Source of the DNA: Gemmatimonadaceae bacterium
GTDB lineage: Bacteria > Gemmatimonadota > Gemmatimonadetes > Gemmatimonadales > Gemmatimonadaceae
Direction: 5' to 3'
NCBI GenBank assembly: GCA_020852815.1
Contig: JADZAN010000004.1
Location: forward strand, 1-61,738
DNA: 61,738 bases
Position 1 is the stretch's first letter; the number at the start of each line of letters is the position of its first letter. The notes under the pieces are model-generated. The model did not search any database. It was given only the letters and a program-made list of their open reading frames with translations, and had not been told where the DNA came from. Made by a program: the position numbers and the translations under genes. Positions 26,535-35,256 of the stretch are shown here, piece by piece.

Positions 26535-29500
26535 CCCTCCCCTCCGTGTGCCTCGTCCCACCCATCGAACAGCCGCCGCGCGAGCGATTCGAACTCGTCC
26601 CAGCTCTCCTCCATCGGGTCGATGCCGCGGAAGCAAAGGGCGACGTAGTCGTCGTGCGCATCGCCACTGGGGGTGTGGTCGTTCGGTTGCGCGTCGTACT
26701 TGCGCGAGGCCTCACTGCGCGGGTCCTTCGGTTCCGGCGGCGCCTTGGCCGTCGCGCTGCTCCCCTTCTTCCCCTTCGCCTTGGGGCTCGCCGGTTGCAC
26801 GTAGGTGGCCTGGGCCCACGCCTCTCCCGCCTGGGCAAAGAACGGGAGCGGGCGCCGCAGCCCCTCGCGCGCCGCCGCCACCAGCGCCGCGAGCTTCTCC
26901 GGCGCCGCCGGGACGGGGCCAAACGTCTCCGTGCGTGCCTTGTCCGCGTCACGCCACACCATCACGGTCGTCTCGGGGAGCTTCACCTCGCCCTGCGCGC
27001 GCGCCGCGAGCATCGCCAGGTGCTCGACCCAGGCGCGCATCACGTGCTCGGACCGGCGAGACCCCGCGCGCACGGCGTAGCGCACGCCGCCGCGCACGCC
27101 GTTGATGCGTCCCGTCAACCGCCAGCCATTGCCCTCGATGGTGACGGGAATGGTGGCCGCCGCGACGTCGCCAGGGACGACCGCCATCACCAGCGCCACC
27201 TGCTTCGACAACGAATCGTGCCACGCCTTCCCCAGTTCGTTAGGCGGGAGCGACCCGTCGGCAATCAGGCGCCGCTGTTGGCCCGCATCGTCGCGCGTCC
27301 CCGCCAGCGCCGCGGCGAGCATGCGCGACCTGATCCCCCCTTGCTCCATGTGGTCCAGCGCGAACCGTTCCTCATCGGCCCCCTCGTCGAGTTCGTGGCC
27401 GAGGAAGACGCGCAGCGTTCGCGTGCAGAAGAACTTCGACGGATTGGACCAGCAGTCGGTGAGATCCTTGAGCGTGAGGAGAAACGGCGCATCCCCTTCC
27501 CCATCCACCGCTTCGATTTCTCCGACCACGAAGGGGGGTTCCTCCTCCAGACGGTTGGCCAGCGCGCGCGCCGCCCCGGCCTGTTCCCGCGAGTAGGAGA
27601 AGAGGCGCGGGTCGTTCCCCGCCCCGAAGTACTCCGCGGAGAACGGCTGCAACGGGTGCCGCACGACGAGGGCGCATCGCGCCACGTCATCGTCTTCATC
27701 CGCCGGCACGCGCACCGCACGCCGCCCCACATGGTCGAGCAGTTCGTCGAGCACGACACTCGGCGCCCGCACCGAGTTGTCGCTGACGGCACGCCCGGCA
27801 TAGGCCAGGATGAGGCGATCGCCCGCCGCCATGAGCGTGTCGAGGAAGAGCTGCCGGTCGTCGCTGCGCAGGTCGCGGTCGCCCGGGCGCCGCTCCTGTT
27901 CCAGCAGGTCGAAGGCCGAGCGCCGGTCGCGTCGCGGGAATACGCCGTCGTCCAATCCCACCATCGCGATCACGCGGAAGGGGAGCGAGCGCATCGGCTT
28001 GAGCGCGGCGACCGTCATCCCGCCCTGCAGGAAGCCCGTCCCGAACCCCTCGTCGTCGAGCTCCGTCTCGAGCCAGTCGCGCACCACGGCGAAGGGGACG
28101 GTCTTGTCGTACCCCGCCATCTCGCCCAGCGTCACCAGCCGCCGGATGTTGGCCGCCACCGCACCCACCATCTGCTGTTCGTTGGAGTCGTCAGCCGCAA
28201 GAAAGCGCTCCACCGCGCCGAGCAGCGTCGCCGCCCAGTCAGCCAGCGTCTGGTCGTTGCGCCACAGCGCCAGCGTGTCCGCGAGGTCGTCGACCCAGCG
28301 CGCAAGGTCTGCCAGCAGCTCCGGTTCGCCCAGCAGGTCGCCGGCCTCGGGGAGGAGCGAGAGGACCTCGTCATCGATGCGCCCCACGGCAATCCCCAGC
28401 AGCAACCGATCGAGTCCGGCGCGCCAGCTCGCGTCTTCATAGTGCGGGAAGCCGAGTCGCGCGCGCGCGTCGCCGTCGTAACCCCAGCGGATGTTGGCGC
28501 GTTCCAGCACCGTCTCGATCCAGTCCACGTCCCCCGCGGCGAGCCCAGCGCCCTGCCTGACGAGTGGGAGCGAGAGGAGGCCTAACACCGCGCTGCGTTC
28601 CAGGCGCCCCCCTTCCAGCGCGAGCAGTCGTGCGAACGCCTCGGCGGCCGGCTGCGCGCGGCGCAGGGGGCGGTCGGCCACGCGATAGGGGATGCGCGGC
28701 GCCTCGTGCGCTGACACGCCGAAGACCGCGTCGACCGCCGGGGCCCACGCCGCCGCGTCGGGGACGAGCAGGAGGATGTCGTGCGGGCGCAGCGTTGCGT
28801 CGGCGGCCAACGCTGCCAACAGCTGGTCGCGCACCACCTCGAGCTGGCGCAGCTCGCCGTGCGCGTCGTGGATGCGCAGCGAGTCGTCGCCCAGCGACAG
28901 CACCAGCGGCGCCGTCCCGGCGTCGCCAGCCGCAAGCTCACGCTGCAAGGCGCGCAGGAGCGATGCACCTGACGGGGTAGTTCCCAGCCGGTCCACCGCC
29001 GCCCCCCGTGCCTCGAGCAACGCCGCGAACTCGCGCGACTGTGCCCCGTAGGCGGCGGCCAGCGGATGCAACGCATCGTGGCCCAACGTGTCATGGCCCA
29101 GCGCAGCCGTGTAGACGCGCACCGGGACGTGGCGCGCCAGCGCGGCCAGGAGGTCGATGAAGAGCGGCGGCAGCGCGCTCACGCCGAATACCGTCACCCG
29201 CGAAGGGATGAGGCGCCCCCCTCCATCACCAAGTGACGGCGCGGCCAACGTGTCGATCAGTCGCTGCAGTCGCGTCCCGGTGTGGGGGGCGTCCGACCCG
29301 CTCTCCTCGCGCAGCATCCGCCACAACGCCCCCTGCCAGCGCCCGTTGGCCACCCCGTCGTCGTCGCCGGCATCCCAGCGCGCGAGGATATCGGAACGGA
29401 ACATCTGGTAATCGTCAAAGCGGGCCGCGACCTGGGCGGCAAGACCGAAGCGCGTGCGCTGGTCGGCGCCGGCGAGGTACGTTCGCAGTGGGGCGAAGGC

Positions 29501-29830
29501 GGGTGCGGCGCTCGTTCGCACGCGGTCCAGCAGCGCATCGATGCGCCAGGTGAGCACGTCGCGCGCGAAGGGGTCGTGCTGGTCCCGCCCCCCGTGTTCG
29601 CCCAGCACCGTGCGCGCCAGGTCGCGCACGAAGGTCGTGGGGAACGGCAGCTCCACCCCGCCCGCACAACCGAACCGGTCGGCCAGCTGCAACGTGACCC
29701 ACCGGCGCATCCCCTGCGACTGTACCACGATCACCTCGTCCTCCCGCGGGGGGAGAGGCGAGCGCGCCATCTCGTCGGCGAGGTCGTCGAGGAGCGGGGT
29801 GAGGTGGGGAGCGGTGACGAGTCGCAGCAT
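26531..29830 (-). CDS. recC: Exodeoxyribonuclease V subunit gamma (RecC)
   Basis: 1099 residues from the ATG at 29830, close to E. coli RecC length (1122). The N-terminal signature VVQSQGMRRWVTLQLADRFG, then VELPFPTTFVRDLART, identifies RecC rather than AddB. Other family phrases are VTVFGVSALPPLFIDLLAAL, HDILLLVPDAAAWAPAV, IPYRVADRPLR, FRVIAMVGLDDGVFPRR and LAYAGRAVSDN. RecC lacks helicase activity, splits the duplex and scans for Chi. It is the first gene of recC-recB-recD-WYL, with every junction overlapping by four bases. Confidence 0.94.
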   Translation of the reverse strand: MLRLVTAPHLTPLLDDLADEMARSPLPPREDEVIVVQSQGMRRWVTLQLADRFGCAGGVELPFPTTFVRDLARTVLGEHGGRDQHDPFARDVLTWRIDALLDRVRTSAAPAFAPLRTYLAGADQRTRFGLAAQVAARFDDYQMFRSDILARWDAGDDDGVANGRWQGALWRMLREESGSDAPHTGTRLQRLIDTLAAPSLGDGGGRLIPSRVTVFGVSALPPLFIDLLAALARHVPVRVYTAALGHDTLGHDALHPLAAAYGAQSREFAALLEARGAAVDRLGTTPSGASLLRALQRELAAGDAGTAPLVLSLGDDSLRIHDAHGELRQLEVVRDQLLAALAADATLRPHDILLLVPDAAAWAPAVDAVFGVSAHEAPRIPYRVADRPLRRAQPAAEAFARLLALEGGRLERSAVLGLLSLPLVRQGAGLAAGDVDWIETVLERANIRWGYDGDARARLGFPHYEDASWRAGLDRLLLGIAVGRIDDEVLSLLPEAGDLLGEPELLADLARWVDDLADTLALWRNDQTLADWAATLLGAVERFLAADDSNEQQMVGAVAANIRRLVTLGEMAGYDKTVPFAVVRDWLETELDDEGFGTGFLQGGMTVAALKPMRSLPFRVIAMVGLDDGVFPRRDRRSAFDLLEQERRPGDRDLRSDDRQLFLDTLMAAGDRLILAYAGRAVSDNSVRAPSVVLDELLDHVGRRAVRVPADEDDDVARCALVVRHPLQPFSAEYFGAGNDPRLFSYSREQAGAARALANRLEEEPPFVVGEIEAVDGEGDAPFLLTLKDLTDCWSNPSKFFCTRTLRVFLGHELDEGADEERFALDHMEQGGIRSRMLAAALAGTRDDAGQQRRLIADGSLPPNELGKAWHDSLSKQVALVMAVVPGDVAAATIPVTIEGNGWRLTGRINGVRGGVRYAVRAGSRRSEHVMRAWVEHLAMLAARAQGEVKLPETTVMVWRDADKARTETFGPVPAAPEKLAALVAAAREGLRRPLPFFAQAGEAWAQATYVQPASPKAKGKKGSSATAKAPPEPKDPRSEASRKYDAQPNDHTPSGDAHDDYVALCFRGIDPMEESWDEFESLARRLFDGWDEAHGGEG

Positions 29831-30254
29831 CGCGGGCCCGGAGCATTTGGCGCGGGCGACGGGGCCGCACCGACGCAGACAACGTCGGGATCCGTCGCAT
29901 TTCTCTCTGGCAATACTATCGCCTGGGGGACTGACCGTCTGCGGTGTGGCGCGGACGCCATTCGCCCGAATGCGAGCCACGGAGATGGCGATTCCCGCCC
30001 CGATTCCGCCACCCGTGAGCCCACTGGAGATGCCCTGCGACCGACGCGTAACCCGGGTCCCGCGCCACTCGTCTCTCGGCAGTCGGTGTGCGGTGATTTC
30101 ACCGACCATTTTGGCGTGCATTCTTGCGCCCATTCTCCCTACTTCAGCACTCCAGCCTCGGGGGGCACTTCCCGAGACTTCGTGATATGAACGAACGATC
30201 GACCAATTCCCCTGGTCTCCGCCCCCGGTTCGCGTCCTGCCGGCCAACGATCGC
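29831..30254. other. Divergent intergenic region between recC and the GGDEF/EAL gene
   Basis: 424 bases separate the two divergent starts. Long frames here are extensions of the recC antisense composition and lack start signals. A short AT-richer patch (about 29899-29921, including GGCAATACTATCG) is the only promoter-like stretch I see; I cannot assign a -35/-10 pair. No hairpin or repeat stands out. Confidence 0.4.
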
Positions 30255-32675
30255 GTGCCGCACGCCCCTCACGACGCTGGCGTGACCGTCCTTACACCCG
30301 GCACGCCGATCGACGCGATCGATACGCCCGATCGCTTGCCCAACGAGGACACGGCGGCGCGCATTCGTGCCGCGCAGCTGCACGAGATCTTCCGCTTCAC
30401 GCCGCTCACCATGCTCGTGAACGTGGTGAACGCGGGGCTGGTCGCGAACACGATTGCCGACCAGGTGAGTCATCGCGCCATCGCGCTCTGGATGACGGCG
30501 GTCCTTGCGGTCGTCGTCCTTGGCTCGCGGGCGTGGTACGAGGGGAAGCGTCGCGCCCCGCGCGCGAGAGCGTCGCAGCGCGCCTTCCGACGGGCGGCGA
30601 TGCATGCGGGAGTGCTGGCGGCGCTGTGGGCCTTTGTCGCCATGGCGTGGTTCCCTCTCGTGGATGCGGAGGCGCAGCTCGTCCTCGGCACCGTCGTGAC
30701 CGGGATGCTCTGCGCCGGCGGTTTCGTCCTCGCCACCGTCCCTCCCGCATCGGGGTCGTACATCACCGTGCTGTCGCTTGGTGCCTTTGGGGCGCTCGCG
30801 CTGTCGCACACCCCCTATCGCCTGCCCATGATGGGGCTGCTGCTGGGGTACGGCGCCGTGGTGTACGTGAGCGCGCGGGCCACGTCCCGGATCTTCGTCG
30901 ATCGCCTGCTGGCCGAGTTCGACCTGCGCGAGCGCGGCCAGGTGATCGATTTGCTGCTGGCGGAGTTCGACCAGAACGGTTCCGACTGGCTCTTCGAGCT
31001 CGATGGGGACTTCATCATCACCGAGCACTCGGCGCGCTTCGCCGAGGTGAGTGCCGCGCGCGATGGCTCGCTCATCGGGCGCCCCTTCCTCGAGCTGCTC
31101 GACGCCGTCAGCCGCCATCGCCTGGGCGAGCGGCTGGCGTCGGGGAAGCCGTTCCGCGACCTCGAGGTGGCGGCCATCGTGGCCGGCGAGACGCGCTGGT
31201 GGTCGATCGGCGCCTCGCCGATCCACGATGACCAACGAGCGATTGCCGGTTGGCGTGGCGTGGGATCGGACAGCACGGACGTGCGCCGGGCGCGTGAGGA
31301 GATTGCGTGGATGGCGCAGACCGACATCCTCACCGGGCTGCGCAATCGCTCGGCCTTCCGCGCGCGGGCGGCCGAGGCGCTGCTCGAGTCACGGCGTCGC
31401 GGCGAGGCAATGGCGATTGCCTGCGTGGATCTCGATCACTTCAAGACGGTGAACGACACGCTGGGGCACCCGGCGGGCGACGACCTCCTGCGCGAGGTCG
31501 CCGCCGAGCTGCGCGCCATCGAAGGGGCGACGATCGCTGTCGGTCGTTTGGGTGGCGACGAGTTCGGGATCCTCTACTGGGGAACCGCCACGGCGCAGGA
31601 GGTCCAGGCGCACGCCGAGGGGGTCATCGCGCGCGTGGCGCGTGCCTACACCATCCAGGGGACGCGCGTCACGGTGGGGGCGTCGGTCGGCATCGCCTTT
31701 GGTCCCGAGGACGGCGACACCGTCGACACCCTGATCCGCAACGCGGACCTCGCGCTGTACCGGTCAAAGGACAACGGGCGCGGGACGGCGACGCGCTATT
31801 CGTCGCTCATGCTGGCCGAAGCGGAGGAGTTGCGTACGATCAAGGAGGACCTCACGCTCGCCCTCGTGCGTGACGAGTTCCTCCTGCACTACCATCCCAT
31901 CATCGACCTGGTCACGGGGCACACGGTGGCGTTCGAGGCGCTGGTGCGGTGGCAGCACCCCACGCGTGGACTCCTCGCCCCCGACGCTTTCGTCCCCATC
32001 GCCGAGTCGTCGGGGCTCATTGCGCCGTTAGGCGACTGGATCGTGCGCGAGGCCTGCCTGCAGGCGGCGCAGTGGCCCGCGCACTTGCACGTGGCGGTGA
32101 ACCTCTCGCCGGCGCAGCTGGGGCGCCCATCGCTCCTGGCGACCGTGCGCGACGCCCTCCAGGGCTCGGGCCTCGCGGCACACCGCCTGGAGTTCGAGAT
32201 CACCGAGGCGCTCTTCCTCTCGCACGACGCGGGGACCATCAAGCTGCTGACGGACATGCGCGCCCTGGGCATCGGGATCGCGCTGGACGACTTCGGCACC
32301 GGCTTCTCGTCGCTCAACCACCTCACGACGTATCCGGTGACGAAGATCAAGATCGACCGATCGTTCGTGGCCGGCGGCGCCTCGATCGAGCACCGCGGGG
32401 CGATCATCGAGGCGGTGACGCTGATGGCCAAGCGGCTCGGCTGCATCACGACGGCCGAGGGCGTGGAATCGGGCGGCGCCCTGGCGTGGATCTCCTCGTT
32501 AGGCTGCACGCAGGCCCAGGGCTACCTGTTCGCCAGGCCAATGCCCGCCGAGGACATCGCCGACTTCCTGCGCCGAGGGCGCCTCACCCCGCCAGGACAG
32601 GCGGCGGTGGAACAGGTGGGCATGGCACTGGAAGGCGACCGCGACTTCGACACGTCGGCGCGCATCGATTTGTAG
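30255..32675 (+). CDS. Membrane GGDEF-EAL cyclic di-GMP protein with PAS domain
   Basis: 806 residues from a GTG at 30255; a GTG at 30282 is an alternative, and no upstream ATG is in frame. The N-terminus has about five to six membrane helices (residues 50-215, such as AIALWMTAVLAVVVLGS and MHAGVLAALWAFVAMAW). A PAS-like sensor (about 245-345, DWLFELDGDFIITEHSARF) is followed by a diguanylate cyclase domain with an intact GGDEF (about 434-438) and no obvious RxxD inhibitory site just upstream. The EAL phosphodiesterase domain is also intact: AFEALVRW, NLSPAQLG, EITEALFL, DDFGTGFSSL and KIDRSFV. Both activities may be present, or one may regulate the other. Single-gene unit divergent from recC. 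Confidence 0.92.
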   Translation: MPHAPHDAGVTVLTPGTPIDAIDTPDRLPNEDTAARIRAAQLHEIFRFTPLTMLVNVVNAGLVANTIADQVSHRAIALWMTAVLAVVVLGSRAWYEGKRRAPRARASQRAFRRAAMHAGVLAALWAFVAMAWFPLVDAEAQLVLGTVVTGMLCAGGFVLATVPPASGSYITVLSLGAFGALALSHTPYRLPMMGLLLGYGAVVYVSARATSRIFVDRLLAEFDLRERGQVIDLLLAEFDQNGSDWLFELDGDFIITEHSARFAEVSAARDGSLIGRPFLELLDAVSRHRLGERLASGKPFRDLEVAAIVAGETRWWSIGASPIHDDQRAIAGWRGVGSDSTDVRRAREEIAWMAQTDILTGLRNRSAFRARAAEALLESRRRGEAMAIACVDLDHFKTVNDTLGHPAGDDLLREVAAELRAIEGATIAVGRLGGDEFGILYWGTATAQEVQAHAEGVIARVARAYTIQGTRVTVGASVGIAFGPEDGDTVDTLIRNADLALYRSKDNGRGTATRYSSLMLAEAEELRTIKEDLTLALVRDEFLLHYHPIIDLVTGHTVAFEALVRWQHPTRGLLAPDAFVPIAESSGLIAPLGDWIVREACLQAAQWPAHLHVAVNLSPAQLGRPSLLATVRDALQGSGLAAHRLEFEITEALFLSHDAGTIKLLTDMRALGIGIALDDFGTGFSSLNHLTTYPVTKIKIDRSFVAGGASIEHRGAIIEAVTLMAKRLGCITTAEGVESGGALAWISSLGCTQAQGYLFARPMPAEDIADFLRRGRLTPPGQAAVEQVGMALEGDRDFDTSARIDL

Positions 32676-32730
32676 GGAGAAGGCACGGTAGCCGCTGTCC
32701 CGACGAGACAGAGCGACCCCCCCATCGCAG

Positions 32731-32898
32731 TCCTCCGTGCCCCTCCGTGTCTCCGTGCGTCCCCCGTGTTCAAATCCCCCGCACGCCACCGCCGGCCATG
32801 TGACGGCCACGTGACGCAACCTCGTAGCGTTGCTGGCGCCGAAAGCCGGCGCGCTTGTGTTTCAACACGGAGGATGCACGGAGGCACGGAGGGCACGG
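32731..32898. repeat. Inverted repeat of CACGGAGG units flanking the GxxExxY start
   Basis: The left arm (32731-32774, made of CCTCCGTG words) is the complement of the right arm (32860-32898, made of CACGGAGG words), with about 85 bases between. Aligned arms agree over about 38 of 43 positions by eye. A second copy of the same family occurs at 61614-61719 with no gene inside. Confidence 0.88.
32888..32893 (+). promoter_or_regulatory. Ribosome binding site supplied by the repeat
   Basis: GGAGGG is seven bases before the ATG at 32901. It is one of the CACGGAGG units of the inverted repeat, so the repeat itself provides the Shine-Dalgarno site. Confidence 0.75.
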
Positions 32899-32900
32899 CA

Positions 32901-33308
32901 ATGACTGAACGTGTGATGTGGAAGGAAACTCGTCCCGTGATCGAGGCGGCCATGAAGGTGCATTCGATCCTCGGGCCGGGTCTTCTGGAGGCGACCTATC
33001 TGGCATGCCTCGAGCATGAACTGCGGCGACGTGGCCTCTCCGCGCGATCCCAGGTTCCGATTCCTGTTCGCTACGATGGGATGCTTCTCGACATTGGCTA
33101 CCGCGTCGACTTACTCGTCGAGGAAAGTATCGTCGTCGAGGTGAAGAGCGTCGCCAAGCTCATCCCCATCCACGAAGCGCAGCTGCTCACCTACTTGCGC
33201 CTGTCGCGGTACCGCATTGGCCTCCTCATCAACTTCCACACCGCTCACCTGCGCGATGGGATTCGGCGCATGGTGAACGGGTGGGAGTCGCAGGCGATAG
33301 TTCGTTAG
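32901..33308 (+). CDS. GxxExxY protein (PD-(D/E)XK nuclease-like)
   Basis: 135 residues. The family signature is exact: GLLEATY in HSILGPGLLEATYLACL (about residues 23-30). The PD-(D/E)XK core follows: GYRVDLLVEESIVVEVKS, with the Asp and the E-x-K in the expected strands, then AKLIPIHEAQLLTYLRLS and a C-terminal LLINFHT. Function of the family is not established. The start at 32901 is fixed by GGAGGG. The gene sits next to the inverted repeat and converges on the collagen-fibre gene with one base between stops, so it marks the 3' limit of the contractile-tail cluster. The stop TAG lies in a CGTTAGG word. Confidence 0.9.
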   Translation: MTERVMWKETRPVIEAAMKVHSILGPGLLEATYLACLEHELRRRGLSARSQVPIPVRYDGMLLDIGYRVDLLVEESIVVEVKSVAKLIPIHEAQLLTYLRLSRYRIGLLINFHTAHLRDGIRRMVNGWESQAIVR

Positions 33309-33309
33309 G

Positions 33310-35253
33310 CTACCCCTTCGCGAAGAACCAGCTCTCGAACACCCCGCCCGGCCATGGCGGGAAGCCGGTCTGGAGGATGAATTCCGGCGTGGACGACATG
33401 GGCTTCTTGTTCACGTCGAGCAGGTAGCTGCAATGCACGCGGATGAGATAGCGCCCGGTCGCGCCCTTCATGATGCGCATCATGTCCGCCGCCGCGTGTA
33501 TCGACGACCAGCGCACGATACGCGCCGAGTAGACGAGCTTTCCCTGCAGGACAACCAGCTGCTGCGGCGTGTTGTTCGCGTCGAAGCGTTCGTACCAGAC
33601 CTGCACCACCGGCGGCTGCGCCCTCACGATGCTCGTCTCCATCGAGCGGTTGAACGTCACCGCGATGTCGTCGAGCATCTGCAGCGCCACGTCGGCGGCG
33701 ACCGTGTCGTCGTGCTTCCACGACGTCGCACGAATCACCGTCAGGTCCAGGCTCTCCAGTCCGGGCCCCGCCGGCCCCTGCGCCCCCTGCGGCCCCACCG
33801 CGCCGTCGGCCCCGGTTGCGCCGGTCGCCCCGGGAGGGCCCGGCGGTCCCGCGGGACCGTCGTTCCCCGGAACCCCCTGCGCGCCAACGCTCCCCGGTGG
33901 CCCCGGAGGGCCCGGCTCTCCCGGGTCACCTTGAACGCCTTGGGGCCCCGGAGGGCCAGCCGGACCAACCGCGCCGTCGTTTCCCGGCACGCCCTGCGGC
34001 CCGTCGGGCCCGGGTGGGCCAATGGGACCTGGAGGCCCAGCCGGACCCGGAGGTCCGTCGCCCCCCGGAACGCCCTGAGGACCCGGCGCCCCCTGCGGAC
34101 CGTCCGGTCCCGCAGGGCCGGGCGGGCCCTGAGCGCCGTCGGCTCCGGCAACGCCATCGGGGCCGCGCGGCCCCACGGGACCGGCGGGGCCCGGTGGGCC
34201 GGGGGGGCCAGCGACTCCCGCAGCACCAACATCGCCCGCCACACCGGCAGGCCCCGGCGGGCCGACCGGCCCCGGGAGCCCGATCGCCCCCGGAGGACCG
34301 GCGGGCCCTGGGGGTCCGTCCGCTCCAACTGGCCCCGGAGGACCGGCGGGACCCGCGGGGCCTTCATTACCTGTCGCGCCTTGCGGACCCTGAATCCCGG
34401 CCGGGCCGGGAGGGCCAGCGTCGCCCGCCGGCCCGGGGACACCGGGAGGACCCGCGGGGCCCGGCGCACCGTCGGGACCCGGAGGACCCGCGGGGCCCGC
34501 GGGGCCGGCCGGCCCTGGAACTCCCTGTGTCCCCCCGGCCGGGCCAACCGGCCCCTGCGCGCCGGCCGGTCCTGCAGCCCCTTCCGGTCCCGGCGGCCCA
34601 GCCGGCCCGGCGTCGCCCTGTGGACCGGGAGGGCCGGCGGGACCCGCTGGCCCCAGTGGACCGGCAGGCCCCACCGGACCCACATCGCCCCTGGGCCCCT
34701 GAGCGGCCTGCGGCGACAGGCGCACTCCGTCAAAGTGCCACCGCCCCTCGGCGTCCTGCACGAAGTCGCCGCTATGCGAGTGACCGCCCACCGCCACGAA
34801 GCGCGCCTCGTCCTGCGCCACCGTGGCGTTGCCGCCGGCAATCGTGAGTTGGGCAACGACCAGCGAGCTGGCGACAACGGCGTCGGCGGAGTCGGGCTCG
34901 ACGACGACGTCGGTGGTGGTGAGGATGAGCGTCGGCGTCCCGTCCAGCCGCAACGCCTCGCGGTCGGTTGCCGTCACCGCCAGCCGCACCCTGTGTACGC
35001 CGTCGGAGGGAAGGGGAAAGGTGGCCGCCGACTCGAGCGAGAGACGCGACCCGTCAGGCGCAAAGGCGACGCCGGGTTCGACGTGGACCCCGCCGGCATC
35101 GGCGCTCACCCGGAACCCCCACCCCACGCGCCCCAGCCCCACCGTGGTGCGCAGGTCGTGGATGGCCTCGTACAGTCGGTCCTGCAGGTGGGTCAGGTGC
35201 TCCGACGTGACTCGGAGCCCATCGAGGAATTGCGCACGCGCGTCGGTGGCCAT
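33310..35253 (-). CDS. Collagen-like tail fibre protein
   Basis: 647 residues in three parts. The N-terminal 185 residues start [22 protein letters not shown] and include [11 protein letters not shown], like the baseplate-attachment end of phage tail fibres, and a GGHSHSGDF motif. Residues 186-498 are about 104 Gly-X-Y triplets, rich in GPP, GPA and GPQ, with a single one-residue break near [11 protein letters not shown]. Residues 499-647 form a globular head ([39 protein letters not shown]) probably used for trimerisation or receptor binding. A trimeric collagen rod of this size could be about 90 nm long (313 residues at about 0.29 nm each). It is the last gene of the tail cluster, the usual place for fibres. 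Known collagen-like phage fibres support the role; the receptor is unknown. Confidence 0.85.
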   Translation of the reverse strand: MATDARAQFLDGLRVTSEHLTHLQDRLYEAIHDLRTTVGLGRVGWGFRVSADAGGVHVEPGVAFAPDGSRLSLESAATFPLPSDGVHRVRLAVTATDREALRLDGTPTLILTTTDVVVEPDSADAVVASSLVVAQLTIAGGNATVAQDEARFVAVGGHSHSGDFVQDAEGRWHFDGVRLSPQAAQGPRGDVGPVGPAGPLGPAGPAGPPGPQGDAGPAGPPGPEGAAGPAGAQGPVGPAGGTQGVPGPAGPAGPAGPPGPDGAPGPAGPPGVPGPAGDAGPPGPAGIQGPQGATGNEGPAGPAGPPGPVGADGPPGPAGPPGAIGLPGPVGPPGPAGVAGDVGAAGVAGPPGPPGPAGPVGPRGPDGVAGADGAQGPPGPAGPDGPQGAPGPQGVPGGDGPPGPAGPPGPIGPPGPDGPQGVPGNDGAVGPAGPPGPQGVQGDPGEPGPPGPPGSVGAQGVPGNDGPAGPPGPPGATGATGADGAVGPQGAQGPAGPGLESLDLTVIRATSWKHDDTVAADVALQMLDDIAVTFNRSMETSIVRAQPPVVQVWYERFDANNTPQQLVVLQGKLVYSARIVRWSSIHAAADMMRIMKGATGRYLIRVHCSYLLDVNKKPMSSTPEFILQTGFPPWPGGVFESWFFAKG

Positions 35254-35256
35254 AGG

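Noticed and set aside
23280-26648. A 1122-residue open frame on the plus strand opposite recB
   Set aside because: Shadow frame; recB on the other strand has all helicase and nuclease motifs.
29831-30254. A further gene between recC and the GGDEF/EAL gene
   Set aside because: Frames here lack start signals and domains and mostly extend the recC antisense frame; an ATG at 30187 leads only to a short unsupported frame.
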